Assembly (NCBI GenBank): GCA_963920525.1
Contig: OY986438.1
Span: 48,764,288 to 48,828,287, forward strand
Length of the DNA stretch: 64,000 nucleotides
Direction of reading: 5' to 3'
Source of the DNA: Dichetophora obliterata
Taxonomy: Eukaryota; Arthropoda; Insecta; Diptera; Sciomyzidae
Part shown: positions 48,681 to 60,640 of the stretch, in pieces
How the letters are laid out: each line of letters starts with the position of its first letter
Position numbering within the stretch: the first letter of the stretch is position 1
Program-made: the position numbers and the translations under genes
Notes under the pieces: model-generated
What the model saw: only the letters and a program-made list of their open reading frames with translations
Databases searched by the model: none
Told to the model about the DNA's origin: nothing

Positions 48681-50924
48681 TATCAACTATTTTTTGTTTC
48701 ATTTTTTTACAAAGTTTGTTTGTTGTTTTCAAATAGGGAAACATTTTTGGTGAAATTGGATCCCATGTAAAATATATTATGCAAAAATTTATCTAATATC
48801 TTCAAATTTTGCACATTAGTTTTGATTTTTATTATGCCCTCTTAGCTTGATATCACAAATCATAAGGAAATTCATAAATTTTTAAAAAAATCTATGTTAA
48901 GAAGGTTTTTTTTTAAATTGGGAAGAAAGCACGGCTTACATCAATAGTGACGTCATCAAAATAATAAAACTTTCACATCGAATATTTACGGCCTTGGAAG
49001 TATTTAAAACTCAGCTGAGTCAAAGATAATTTATGAATTGTTAAGTTCAAGAACAGTTAAGCTCAAGACTAAAAATCCTCTCGAAGCTTATTCCCCTACA
49101 TTTTTTACCTTACGCTTACATAGAAATGTTGGAAATTGCATTTTCGCATAATTATTCCGTCAAGTGTATACAATCAAAATTTTATTAAGTGATGTCCTGT
49201 AGATCCATATACCTATATTTCACAGTTAAACACAAGTCTTAAATTTCACCTCTTTTTTGTGGGCTCTCCAATTTGTTAACATGTTTGGAATGTATTTTTT
49301 GACACGAGTGCTTTTGCGAACAAGCAATCCAATGAAATAGTTTTGGAATTCTTCCAACAAAAATAAAGCGGAACCATTATCAACTTCATCAACGGCAACC
49401 TTTTATTACATGATGAAAAATGCTGCAAAACTTTTGCACATGCCTGATGTTCAATTCGCATTGGAGTGTGTAAGAGTGTGTTTGAGTGTGTTTGAGTGTG
49501 CTTAATAGAGTTTGAGTGTGTTTGTAAGTACGCAGGGTGGAAAAAATGCACCACAATTTTAATTCTATAGACAGTGCAACAGCGCACACAGGAGTCGCTT
49601 TTATGGAAATCTTGGCCAAAAGTAAGTTTAAGAACATTGCAATATCGAAACGTTGTTGCAGAATTAATGCTGAGAATATGTCTTTTGAGAATTTAAAATG
49701 TTTTCGATTTTTTTACCGTTTAAATGGTTAATACTTAGTAAGTTATCCTTTTCTGAGTATTTGCTAGTTACAATTTGTATAAATGAAACTCAGTATACAT
49801 TTAAATGCATTTCGTTAATTTATTTATTGTGTACTCGAATATGTTTCTTACTAAAATAATTAGAATATACAGCACCTGTCCAACCGCATGTGCAGACCGT
49901 GCAAGACACGGCGCGCGATAGTAAATTTTATTCACAAGGTGCAAACAGTATTTAAGGTACAATAGTAGTCCAGTGGACGGACTCCAAAAATCAATTTTTT
50001 TGGTACGAAGTTTCTTTACGATTGCAGATTTTATTTAAGATTTGGCAGAAAAATCACGTAACATTGTGATTGCTGCATTTTGTCGGTGATCACTGTAATT
50101 TTAGAACGACGTTAACGTGGGAATTTTAGAGCTTGTTTTATTTATCTATACTATTATGTCAATATTACAAGCTGTTCCATGGGAGCCTCGCTTGTTCGCT
50201 CCAATTATATAAAATCGAAGAGTCCTTTTAATGTTACCTTTTAATTCCAAAAGTACTCGGTCGATTTTTATAAAAAAAAAAATTAAAAAATATACATGTA
50301 TGTACTAAAGTTTCGAAATTGTAATAATAAGTTTATTTTATTAAAGTGTTAAGATTTTAAGAAATCATCCCAGCTGCCAAGTATTGCTTAGTCGTTTTTT
50401 TTCAAGCGGTTGTGTTGCGAGAGTTTCAATAAACTTCATCCCAGTAGCAAATGGACACATAACGTGACCAGTTATTTTTTAAATACAATGTAGCTGCGAT
50501 GCCTCCGAAGATTGTTTACAGTTCTCAATTACATTTGTTCAGAAATGACCGCTAAGAAACTGATGACATCAACCTTACACGGTAAGCGAGGTATGCACAC
50601 GATAGTAGAGAGAAAAAATGACGCACAAAATTGGAGAGAACAAAACAAATTGAACGAAAATCCTCTCTACTCTAAAAATACAACGAAAACGAAAGAAAAC
50701 ACACCGAAATGAAACAAACAAAAGCAAATGATGCCACAAACTATTTTCATATAATTTTTATAATTTTATGAACGAATTTATTAACTTCTACAGAGCATTT
50801 TAGAATAAATGTTTAATAAAACGAAATTATTTTATGCCTAAAACTTTATTCTAGCTTAAACCTGTGCACTATTTTACCAACTTACAAATATGTGAATTTT
50901 GAGGAAATTCTCACAAAATGTTAA
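48681..50924. other. no recognised gene; small GAGTGTGTTT minisatellite
   Basis: A GTGTGTTTGA repeat at 49466-49525 gives spurious open frames on both strands. The stretch 50827-50862 (TTATTTTATGCCTAAAAC..) is partly repeated at 53505-53540, on the other side of the composite element. Nothing else is recognised. Confidence 0.45.
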
Positions 50925-51196
50925 AAAAGTCCTTTAATGTGGTTTCACCAAATTCGTACAATTGTGGACTTTTACTTGTAAACTACAAGTGGTTCAGACT
51001 TTTATTGACAAATTTGTCAATATATGTTTCACCAAACAGAATTTCTAGTTGTAGTTTACAAGTATCAAATTTGTAGAAATATTACAATTATGTAGTTTTT
51101 TGTTTTACCAAACAGACGCATAATCACAAATTTTGTAAACTTTTAGGAATTCCGTACAAAAAATAATCGCCTGTAAGATTCCTAAAATTATTTATA

Positions 51197-52109
51197 AAAG
51201 GTGATTTTTTAAGCGTTTTTGTTTTTGAAAATGGAAAATAGCAGAAAATTTGCAATAGTGAATTAAATATTTATTTGGAGCTATACATCAATGCCTTTTA
51301 AAGATTATTTCATGCAAATATTGCTCGCGGCTACTCCTGAGGTGGTCCATCCGCAAGCTCCAATTTCGGCATATTTTTCCCATCATTTCAACCGGTATCT
51401 CAGCAATGGCAGCTGTAATGTTGTCTTCCAGGGCTGCAATCGTGGCTTGCTTGTCCCTGTGCGCGAGCTTCTTCACGTAGCCCCACAAAAAATAGTCTAG
51501 TGGGGTTACATCGCATGATCTTCGCAGCCAACGGATTGCTCCAAAACGTGAGATTGATTAATTGCTCACCTAACTGGCTTCTCAATAGGTCCATGGTATC
51601 GCGTGCCATGTGGCTCCATCTTGTTGAAACCACATATCAACCAAGTCCAATTCTTCCATTTTGGGTAAAAAAGTTGGTAATATTCTCACGGTACCTTGCT
51701 CCATTGAGTGTAACGTTGCGGTTTTCATTATTTTTGAAAAAGTAATGCTCAATGATGTCACCGGCCCACAAACCGCACCAAACAGTGCATTTTTGAGGGT
51801 GCATTAGCAGCTCTTGAACTGCCTCTGGCTGCTCTTCAGACCAAATTCGTCAATTCTATTTGCTGACGTACCCATTGAGCCAAAAATTATCTTCGTCGCT
51901 GCAGACAAATTTTCGGTAAAAGCATTACTCACATAGCACGAATTTTTATAATGAAATTCAATGATTTTCAAGCATTGTTCGATTGTTAGTCTATTCATGG
52001 TAAAATGGCAAGCCTTACTGAACATTTTTCGCTTTGCCACATGTTACAAAACACGCTTGATGTGTCAAAAAATTTACTCTGAAAAAACAAATACCAAAAA
52101 ATCAATCTT
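51197..52109 (-). mobile_element. second DD41D-type mariner, internally deleted
   Basis: Ends GGTGATTTTTTAAG (left, ~51200) and, read inward from the right, GATTGATTTTTTGG (~52108) are similar inverted repeats flanked by TA. About 913 bp, shorter than the ~1.2-1.3 kb of full copies, because the transposase has lost an internal third. Confidence 0.72.
51290..52000 (-). pseudogene. DD41D mariner transposase, deleted copy
   Basis: Minus strand. It starts MNRLTIEQCLKIIEFHYKNS (ATG at about 51998), the helix-turn-helix start. It then fuses abruptly near 51920 to SDEDNFWLNGYVS, skipping about 110 residues. Next come IWSEEQPEAVQELLMHPQK, TVWCGLWAGDIIEHYFFKN and VTLNGARYREN. QQDGATWHT (~51620) and TMDLLRSQLGEQLI precede LWGYVKKLA and TIAALEDNI (~51450); the tail ends HLRSSREQYLHEIIF. 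The CDLTPLD region is corrupted by frameshifts. Wording differs enough from 47519-48570 to be a separate subfamily. A stop in YVSK and several frameshifts confirm decay. Confidence 0.87.
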
Positions 52110-52580
52110 TATATTTTTTGCGCCACACTTGTAACTATGTAGTACATTTTGTTTATATGTAAATTTCATAATCATCAGCTAAAGCGAGTGGACATAATAA
52201 AAAAACATTAATTACAAAAATATCACTGAGTGATATAAATATCACAAGTGATATATATATATATTTCGTGTGTAAACGTGGTGTCCTTTTTGTTGTTAGA
52301 ATTTATTATGTTGTTAAACGAATTTATTTTTTTACTTGTTATTGTTCCACACTTACATTTTTGCCATAATACATATTTTAGGTATTTCCAATCTTTTTGT
52401 GTAAACATACTATAAAATGATAACGTGGCCGATATTTTTTTCCACTCATCCAATTTTTCTTCATGGGTAATTCTGTCGGAGAATTTTTCAAAAAGTGTTT
52501 CGTACTGTCTCTGATTTAAGATACCACAAAAATGTTATTTTGTTTGCTCATCGTTTTATGATAGACGTTATCATACTAAT

Positions 52581-53034
52581 CAGGGTTCGAACTTGAAAAT
52601 TCGTAAATCGTAGTAAATTTTGAAGAAAACGCAGTAAAAGAAATTTTTTCGCAGTGGTTTTATTTTTTGTTTTATTCACAATCATGTACGTACATTTATT
52701 ACTAATGTATGTACATTTCATACTAATAACATAATGCACACACAAATGTATACGTAACTAAATAATATATATTTAAATGTTGCGGAAACATATTTCTTAC
52801 TGATTCAAAATATTTTTGCTGTATACAAATTTAATTACGGTCTTTAAAAGTATTTATTCTTAATTTGGTCGCAGAAACTTATGTTAATCAACATCAATGC
52901 TTACATATTCCAAAAATAACCATACAAATGTTTGTTGTAACTAAATCGCAGTAGATTTAGAAAAACCACAGTGACGCTGTAAAATATTAAATTTTGCTAA
53001 AAAGCGCAGCAATTGCAGTAAATTCCGAACACTG
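52581..53034. mobile_element. hAT-type MITE with exact 8-bp target duplication
   Basis: 454 bp with ends CAGGGTTCGAA and, inward from the right, CAGTGTTCGGAA. ATACTAAT flanks both sides exactly (52573-52580 and 53035-53042). CAG(G/T)G termini with an 8-bp duplication are typical of hAT. The interior has GCAGTAAA repeats and no reading frame. Confidence 0.92.
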
Positions 53035-53317
53035 ATACTAATCAGTGTCACAAATTTGTAAAAAAAATTTGTTATTTACAAGTAATTTAAAAATTTTACG
53101 ACACAGCATTTTTTACACTTGTAATCTACAACTTCTTTTTTACAATTTGTGATGCTTCTAATTACAAATTTGTAAGTTTGTAATTTAAAATTTACCAATA
53201 TGTAAATTTGTGATTTGTAATTCGTGGAACGGAATTTTTTTTTTTACAAATTTGTAAATGTAATTTACAAGTACAAATTTGTGATTGTAAATCGTATTTG
53301 GTGAAATAGGGCACTGA

Positions 53318-53755
53318 TGTTCCCACACAAATGAATAAAGTGAAACTGTTGTTTAAACAATAAAAGGAAAATAATGTGAGCACAAACAAGATTTTGTTTC
53401 CGCTTACAGTTCTGCATTAGAATGTCATCACCGACAAATTTTTAATAGCGGGTTATTACATTTTATAGATCACTTGAGAATTAATTTTTAATACTTCTTA
53501 ATTATTTTATGCATTAAACTTTGTTCTGGTTTAAACATAAAGATTTATAATTTTCACAATCACACTTCACTATAAGACTTTCTGTAAAAAAACACGACGT
53601 TGCTATACAGAAGAATAAAGACAAACTGTTGTTTAAAAAGTGAACAGAAATAATGTGAGCACAATTAGGAAGTGAGCACAAACAAGATTTTGTTTCCGCT
53701 TACTGTTCTGCATTACAATGTCATCACCAACAAATTTTTACAAGCGGGATAATAC
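53318..53755. repeat. ~140-bp direct duplication with spacer
   Basis: Copy 1 (53318-53458) and copy 2 (53596-53755) share AATAAAG..AAACTGTTGTTTAAA, ATAATGTGAGCACAA, ACAAGATTTTGTTTCCGCTT and TTCTGCATTA.AATGTCATC. Copy 2 has a ~20-bp internal addition repeating GAGCACAA. Non-coding. Confidence 0.78.
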
Positions 53756-56228
53756 TTAAAGGTATTGCAGTTTTGTCCATGGCTCCCATACAAGCCACCC
53801 CAGTGTGCAGCGCGTCGCGATAGCTTTAACCCAAAACCAGTTCACAAATGCATGTACTAGTATATAAAAACAACAAACAAAAATTAGTTTAGAGTTGCAC
53901 AAATTCTGATGAATAAGCAAACCTCTTTTATTATTACTCTTATTTGCGCCCTACTACTTACCATCACTTACCGAACCCAAATAATGCAATGCAAACTTAT
54001 GCATTATTGTGAAAATACAAATACAAATACAAAAATTAATGTGTCATAAGGTCACAAAATTTAATGCATGAGCAAACAATTCTTGAATCTATGGATTGCC
54101 TTTGGCTTACGACGGGGTTTTCTAAAGTTCAGCACAACGGAAGAGGAAGAAGATGAAGAACAAGAAACAGTTTTTCGCCTTCGTTGCACTTGATGTTTGC
54201 AACTCCCTCGCATATTCGTGCTCGAGTCTCTAGTCTCTGACTTCGGAACTCAATCTGCAACATTTTAATATGCTTTGTTGAAGAGTTTGTTGTTTTGTTT
54301 ACTTAAAAAGGGAGAAAAAAAAGAAGAAGAAGAAAGAAAAAAAGCAAGCACAGCAAATAAATGCGTTGAAACTTGAGTTCATACGTCTCTACTTTTTATT
54401 TCATTGTAGCCTTTTAGGCGACGTACTCTGCTGCTTTTCCTTGTGCATGCATCAATTCATTCTGCACGTTGCTCTATTTGCAGTTATTATGTAAGCACAA
54501 GAAGCTGGGTTCTTTTTTTATGTTTTCACAGATACATCACAAGCATCGAGACGGTAAAAGTTGCTGAAATTTTATATTAGGTTACAAGGCAATTTTCCAA
54601 CATGTGACCTAGTGAATGTTGACAGCTCGATACTTAAATAGGTTTTAAATGCACATTAAAAACTTGTATTTGGGTATTTATTTCGGATGTTAAGACTGCA
54701 CACTGATAGCTGGAATATCTTAAAAGAAAATTTACTAAATCTCTAACTCATTAAATCTCAAAGTCATGAAATATATCTCAAGAAATATTTCAAGAGATAA
54801 ATTTCATGACATGAGCATGACGATATTGCTTATAAAATTCAATTTTACAGTTCGCATGCAATAAAATATTGCAAGTGTAGACACTGTGTTAAAACTTTAA
54901 AATCATTTTATTCTTATTGTTTCTCTTATGCAAAAACTTAATTTTTTATGCAATGAAGCAATAAGTTTGCTATTTATCAATGTTTAATGTGGCTCATATC
55001 AAGTTCAGAGACATGATAAGTAATTCTTTGACGATTTCTCATTTGAAATAATACAAGAAGCAACATCGCTTGCGCCTACTCGCTTTATTTTTACATTATA
55101 TACACATAATGACAGTATATCCTCAGCTGATTTTCAGCGAATAATACTACCTTGTAATTCTATCATGATCGCATTAGTTAAAATTTTGTAAGTTTTGCCT
55201 CTGAGAGCTTTGGGCTTTGTCGACAAATGATATGACCAAACGGCTGATTGCAAAACAATACAAGTACTGCTTCTGAACGCTTGGGGCATTGTCAACGATG
55301 ATATGATTCATGGCAGATTTATCCAGGTGGCATTGACAGTTGTTGTGGAAAACATGTACTGTCAAAAAATATACTCAAATAAAATTGAAAATATAACCAA
55401 AGTTTAAAATGCTGAAGTAAAAAAATAGAACAACCTCAGCAACTGCAGATGCATTTGGCCGAAATAAAATATGTATTCATTAAAAGTGGTGTCTTTTTGG
55501 CAGGTAAAGAATATGTTTTTTGCCATGATATATTTATTAAATTTTATCTTATTTTACGGCGAGTTTGAGTGGCTTAGCTTGCTTTATAATACTTGCTTTA
55601 TAAATCTAGTTTGTTTCATAAACATCTGTTTTTTAAAGGCTATGTTTTCCTTTGGAAGTGAAAATAAGCAGTTGTTAATGCTACCTGGATAATTCTGCCA
55701 TGCTATAACTAAAAAGCACAGATGTTTCTTTTGCCAGCACTGGGTGACTATAAATCATGAAAACCTAAATAAAATGTGACATCTATGGAGCCGTAGTGAA
55801 ACGAAAAAGAATTCAACGATATCGGTCCGAAATATCTTAAGAAGACTCATGGATCCTGGACAATGTCAAGAAACGCTTTCGCTTTTCATGGAAACTCATT
55901 TTCGAGGTTGCAAAGCTCCAGATTAACTAACAGAAACTTTTATATGAATTATCTAGAACCCATACAGAAATTCCCTAGTATTATTACAAGGTTAACTGTA
56001 GAATGGTCGATAGGCTCATTTTAGCCCTACAGATCTGCAGAGTCACATAGAATCTTAACGACCATGATGCAACATGCCCTTCCCTGTACCATGCAGTCTC
56101 AAAGCAATCTTGACTGGTTGCCTTAAGATAGCCTGCTCAAAAAATCTGGAGAGAGTGAGGGTAGTTGTACATATTTATTTATTGGAACCAAGTTACTTTA
56201 CGCAGCTTGAAGGTAGTGCGATTTAGTA
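53756..56228. other. no recognised gene
   Basis: Includes a purine tract (54310-54350) and AT-rich DNA. Relatively unique-looking between 54000 and 54560. The frame at 55471-55692 is hydrophobic and without motif. No exon is recognised. Confidence 0.45.
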
Positions 56229-56635
56229 CACTGTTAAACATTTTGGACTACTTTTTAATCCAAACTCTGGCTTAAAGGAATTTTTAATCCAAAAAGTACT
56301 ATTTTTTAATCCAAACATAAGTCTAATTTAGCTGGGTCTCAAACCTGCGTTCCTGAAGAGAACTTACTTGCGTTCGTAATGATGCAAAATAAGCGAAACT
56401 ATGTTAACAACTGAGTTGGACGAATTGATAAGGTATTGCACCAGCACATCAGAGGACGTGTGTTGAAATCATGAGCTGATTAGAAAACTTTTTTATTTTA
56501 TGTTATATTTATATTGCTTTTTTATAATTTTTGCGGAAAATTTTAAACTTTTCCTTGGACTAAAAAGCAGGGTTCAGAATATTCATATATGTAATCAAAA
56601 AAAGTTTAAAATGTAGTCCAAGATTTTTAACCGTG
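56229..56635. mobile_element. TA-flanked MITE, same TIR family as 12395-13025
   Basis: 407 bp between TA (56227-56228 and 56636-56637). Left CACTGTTAAACATTTTGGAC, right (inward) CACGGTTAAAAATCTTGGAC. Subterminal TTTTTAATCCAAA repeats occupy the left side. The centre has tRNA-like motifs: minus-strand GGTTTGAGACC (~56335-56345) and plus-strand GTTGGACGAATTGATAAGG to GTGTTGAAATC (56416-56472). Confidence 0.75.
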
Positions 56636-57139
56636 TAGAAAAAATCACGTAACAGTGAGATTGCAGTGTGTGTGTGTATGCGTGCGATTATCGAGCAGAC
56701 TACAAACTAGCGGGCAAGTGCGTTGAGTGTGTGCGTGCTAGTACTGAGATTTGAGCAGATTAAAAAAACTCTCTATTTCTCTCTCTATGTCTCTGTTTCT
56801 GACATGTAGAAATTTCGCTAAAACGCATTTGCTTTCTATATTCCTGTGTTTGCTTTCCCAGTAGATCCAGTCTTGAAGAAATCTCAAATGAATCATGTAC
56901 GATTTTTCTTGATCCTTGACGAAACATGCTGATTTGGCCATACATTTCATTGACGAAAATTTCATATAAATGTTCCAAATTCGTGCAAGAGGCAATGCAG
57001 AAACGTCGGGATTTATCATGCACAAACCCAATATCGAAATACTGAGGAAGTTTCGTTAACGAAAAATAGAGAGATATATAAAGAAAATTCGTCAAGGAAT
57101 TAAAATCGAAACGTGCTTCTAGACTGTCCAAGCCCATTC

Positions 57140-57325
57140 CTTTACCACTGCCATGATGCCACACAGAACCTCACGTTGTAGTGATAATTCGTTCTTTAGT
57201 CGTACGGTAAAGTTGTGGAATAGTCTCCCTGCGAGCGTGTTTCCCGTCAGTTTTGAGCTGTGCAAATTTAAAACAAATCTTCAACCAAATTACTCCATAT
57301 TTTCAACCACTAATTAGCTATCACC
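57140..57325 (+). pseudogene. LINE C-terminal tail fragment
   Basis: SRCSDNSFFSRTVKLWNSLP then ASVFPVSFELCKFKTNL, ending at TAG about 57316, is the characteristic tail of Jockey/CR1-type reverse transcriptases (SFFPRT..LWNSLP..VF..). About 50 codons remain. Upstream there is no readable reverse transcriptase in any frame; a minus-strand frame at 56738-57164 overlaps slightly but is unrelated. Confidence 0.68.
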
Positions 57326-57483
57326 CATCTTCAAAATCAACGCAACGCTCATGAATTTATAAGAAACATCACCTGAGCTTTCACACTGCAAAACAAAAAA
57401 AAATGATACCAAATTGCCAAAATCAAACGAATTCGACAGCAATGGCAATGACACCTAAACAGTGGTGTCAATGAATATTTAAA

Positions 57484-57575
57484 TACTATCGAAAACAATC
57501 GATAGTCAGGCCAAAACTATCGATAGTCACGATAGTGTGAAATTATCGATAGTGTCATCTATAGTTTGCGAACTC
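57484..57575. promoter_or_regulatory. cluster of CGATA / TATCGATA motifs
   Basis: Within 90 bp: CTATCGAA, ATCGATAGT, ACTATCGATAGT, CACGATAGT, TTATCGATAGT and CATCTATAGT. TATCGATA is the DRE core-promoter motif of flies and CGATA clusters bind boundary factors such as BEAF-32. No gene start is recognised nearby, so a promoter or insulator role is only a possibility; it could be another decayed repeat. Confidence 0.42.
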
Positions 57576-58836
57576 TACAGTTTAGCCTCTGAACGATTCG
57601 GCGAATTAAAGCAATCATAAATCTCTTGAAGTTGTCGTAATAGAGTGGAGAAAGTTAGGCGCTGACAACCGATACTTTGCATTACATTTTGTATAAATTT
57701 TTTTTAAGTCCAGCAGCTCATGCGGAAACTTCCTTTCAGAAATCATCACGAAAAGTTCGTCAATCATACCGCGAACTACTGAGTTAAATCAATGGTGCTC
57801 ATTCTACAACATAGACATTTTTGCGTCTGTATAAGAGAGCTTTAAACTTCTTGACTGAGAGAAATCAGTTGTGTAAGCTTGCTGTTGCACAGTTATTCGA
57901 TGTTTAAATTTCATATTAAATACAAGTTAAACTTTTAAATGGTTTATGATTGAATTGATCCAAACTATCAAGGGTGTTCACGCTTATTGCTAATTGGGCT
58001 TTTATTTTTATTATCTGTTATTTGCTGACAATAATATTTTGCTTTTACCACTGTCTAATATTTTCAAAAAAATTTTTATTTCATTTATGGAATTTAGTTA
58101 ATTTATGGATCAATTTTCCTATTTTCCCCGCAATAGAAATCATACACTGTGCATTAAGGCGCCTCAAAAAAAAGTTGTCCGGGTCACCTCCTGAAGACAA
58201 ACTTTGGTTTATTTTATGATGATTCCCAAAATATTGCAACTCTAGCTTTAGCCGTTCGTGAGCTGGAATGGTTTGAAATAACCTAATAAAAAAAATTGTC
58301 ACAAATAGTGTAAATCGATGTTTTGTTTTTTTTATTTTTTTTCAAATCTGCCCACACACTTAGTTATTGAGTTATTTGCAGTGATTTTTTCAATTTTTTT
58401 TAATGCAGTTTTTATAAAAATATATATAACTTCCCCATTTATAGCCTGATTTACCATTCCGTGGTATCATTGGAAAGGTACTGAATGCTGCTTTTCATTT
58501 CTGTCGTTAATTAACCCTTATAAGCACTTTTATAAAAATGCATTTTTTATCAACATGATATAAAATTTGTGGTTATTTATTAAGTCGCTAATTAAAAGAT
58601 AAAAAAAAAAACAATTTAGAGTTTTATCAAAGAAATAATTTTTTTTTTATTCCAAATCTTTTCGTGATTCAATTTTACAGTAACGCTTGCGCGATTGAAT
58701 CTTGTTTGCAATATGTGCAGGTCTGTTCTTATCAATTACCGAAACGCAGGATTGGCTTACCACATGTACAAAACGTTCCGTATTTTGTGAATGACATGGA
58801 AATTCTGAAAATTGTTTGTTAAGAAAAGCATAACAA

Positions 58837-60640
58837 TTATTTTAAAAACTTTTCATTACCAGGAATTTTTACAATTTCATTGGAGTCGTGTAGTTCTAAT
58901 AAGTATTGTTGAGTATAGAACTGGATGCATGGCAGTTCTGTATTAGCTCTTAATTCATTCCAATCTATCATATTTTTATAGGAATCACAATTGAATTGTA
59001 TCTTGGGGACATTAAATTGGCGAATTCCTTGTGTGTCATGAGCACGCGATTGTAAAATAATATCGTAGGCTTCCTTTCGTGTCGCCTTGCTCTCATCTGT
59101 AACCATTGCCAGTAAAATATTTTCTGGGTGAGCAAAAAATCCATTAATTTGAACAGAGCGTTGTACAATAAATTGCATATCTGCCGGTAATTCGCGCGTC
59201 CACTCAATGTATTTAAACAAGTGGCGGCTGCCATGAATGGCTTTTGGTTGGCTTTTTATTAAAAACCAAAATGGTGCGTAGACCCTCATAACAAAAAATG
59301 CTAGCTGCTTTAACTTTTCGCAAGCCACAGGCTTCGTAACATATAGCCGCAAAATTCTTGATGCTGTTGTCAACCAGCGTGAAAGATTGAGCGGGCCAGG
59401 TTTAATGCTGGCCAAATGTTCATCGCACGCCCCAGCATCAACTGCTCGTACCATATCATAAAGATATTTTTGATCAGCTCGCAAAACGCAGTCATCAATA
59501 TTTGTGGGCATACAGCCCATCGCAATTGGATCAAAGTTATGAGCAATCTAAAGTTAATATTTTATTGAAATTAACAGTTAAAAAAAACAACAAAATAATT
59601 GAATACAATTTACCGGCACATCTTCGCAGCCCTGTAATGTATGCCCAATTATTCCTGGCCAGTTTTGCGGCCCATTAGCTTTTCCTAACATTTCTTTGAG
59701 TAACGCAGTGAATGGCAACTCGTTAAAATGAAAGAGGCATATTAGCCACTGCAAAGGGCGCTGCAATTGTCGTTCTAGGTTACAAATCGCTCCATTAAAT
59801 TTGCCTGTGTTGGTGCTGGTTCCGTCGCAATTTACAGCGACCACGTGCTCTAGTGAAAACTTTTCAGCTTTCAAGTAATTGACAATATCGTTTGCGATAC
59901 CAGCACCGCTTCCGTCTACGGGAGTTAAGTAACCAATGTAGTTTGAGCTGGGTTCGCTTACCAGAGTTATATGCTCCTCCATCATTTTAACGTTGCGTGG
60001 TTTGCCATTCACAGTAACTTGTTTCAAAGTGCGTTCCCTTTTTCCATCAAAAGAAATGCATTTTATTATTTCATTGTTTTTTATGTCTCTTAGTGATTTC
60101 GCCCTAGCTTTAGTTCGCTCTGGCACGGTCCAACGCAGCACTGAATGTTGGTAAGGAAAAACTTTGTACGTTCATCATCAGACGATGATGAATATGGATC
60201 ATCCACATCCATTTCTCTTAGTTGTGGTACAAAAGTGGCTGTTGCAATACTTATGTTTTCACTTTCGCTTTCGAAGTCCGTAATAGAATCACATGGGATG
60301 TGGTTTTCAACGTCATCTAGCGTGAGCAACCTTCGGCTCGACTGATCAAGGTAAAAATTCCAAACATGCAATGGCATTTGTTTTTCACCTGGGCAACTAC
60401 AAGACACTCTAATTTTTAGAGCACATTTGCAAACAGAAATTGAAAATAGTTCGGCCCACTCGCTTGCATTGTAATGCGATGGATTTTTTGTGATATCCCG
60501 ATATAAAAGCGTTAAATTTTGAAGTTTTTTGCGGATCGCAGTCTTCGATATAACCGGAATTTCTGCTCTTTTCCAAATTTTGCTTAAATCATTTACATGT
60601 TTTGATGATAATTAGATAGCCCGTAAGACCGATTATTATT
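58837..60640 (-). pseudogene. transposase-like gene of an uncharacterised family, almost intact
   Basis: Minus strand. The N-terminal region (60640-60160) reads DLSKIWKRAEIPVISKTAIR, HYNASEWAELFSISVCKC, then CSCPGEKQMPLHVWNFYLDQ and an acidic stretch (MDVDDPYSSSSDDE). A single-base frameshift in a T-run at about 60155 leads to RWTVPERTKARAKS, ISFDGKRERTL (~60055), EEHITLVSEPSSNYIGYLTP, VVAVNCDGTSTNTGKFNG (~59850), LQWLICLFHFNELPF (~59735) and GPQNWPGIIGHTLQGCEDVP. A 65-nt intron (59612-59548; CCG|GTAAATTG ... CTTTAG|ATTG) joins in frame to IAHNFDPIAMGC. Exon 2 continues DQKYLYDM, SRWLTTASRILRLYVTK, HPENILLAMVTDE and IRQFNVPKIQFN to a stop at 58837. Asp in FDGK and CDGT plus the H..NE motif suggest an RNase H-type catalytic core (inference). 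No in-frame ATG precedes ~60630, so a first exon may be missing. Apart from one frameshift it reads through. Confidence 0.85.
59548..59612 (-). other. 65-nt spliceosomal intron in the transposase-like gene
   Basis: Minus-strand donor CCG|GTAAATTG and acceptor AACTTTAG|ATTGC bound a 65-nt T-rich stretch with in-frame stops. Splicing makes EDVP-IAHNFDPIAMGC continuous, matching the expected family order. Short size is typical for fly introns. Confidence 0.82.

Larger units (their letters stand above)
50925..53317. mobile_element. candidate outer element with ACAAATTTGT-rich ends, hosting two insertions
   Basis: The left subterminal block (50940-51160) and right block (53045-53305) are dense in ACAAATTTGTAA, TTTACAAGT and TTTGTAGT motifs in both orientations. 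The outermost sequences TTTCACCAAATTCG (left, ~50943) and CGTATTTGGTGAAA (right, ~53291) are inverted. The right end continues to ATAGGGCACTG, a hAT-like CAGTG terminus; the left equivalent is eroded. Removing the mariner at 51197 and MITE at 52581 leaves about 1 kb with no ORF. Confidence 0.42.

Noticed and set aside
49389..49637. Minus-strand ORFs with HTQT repeats
   Set aside because: Translation of the GAGTGTGTTT minisatellite.
56738..57164. 134-codon minus-strand ORF
   Set aside because: Looks protein-like in places but matches no family I recognise; its first part starts in the LINE tail region and the last part is a CTCT low-complexity tract. A chance frame is likely.
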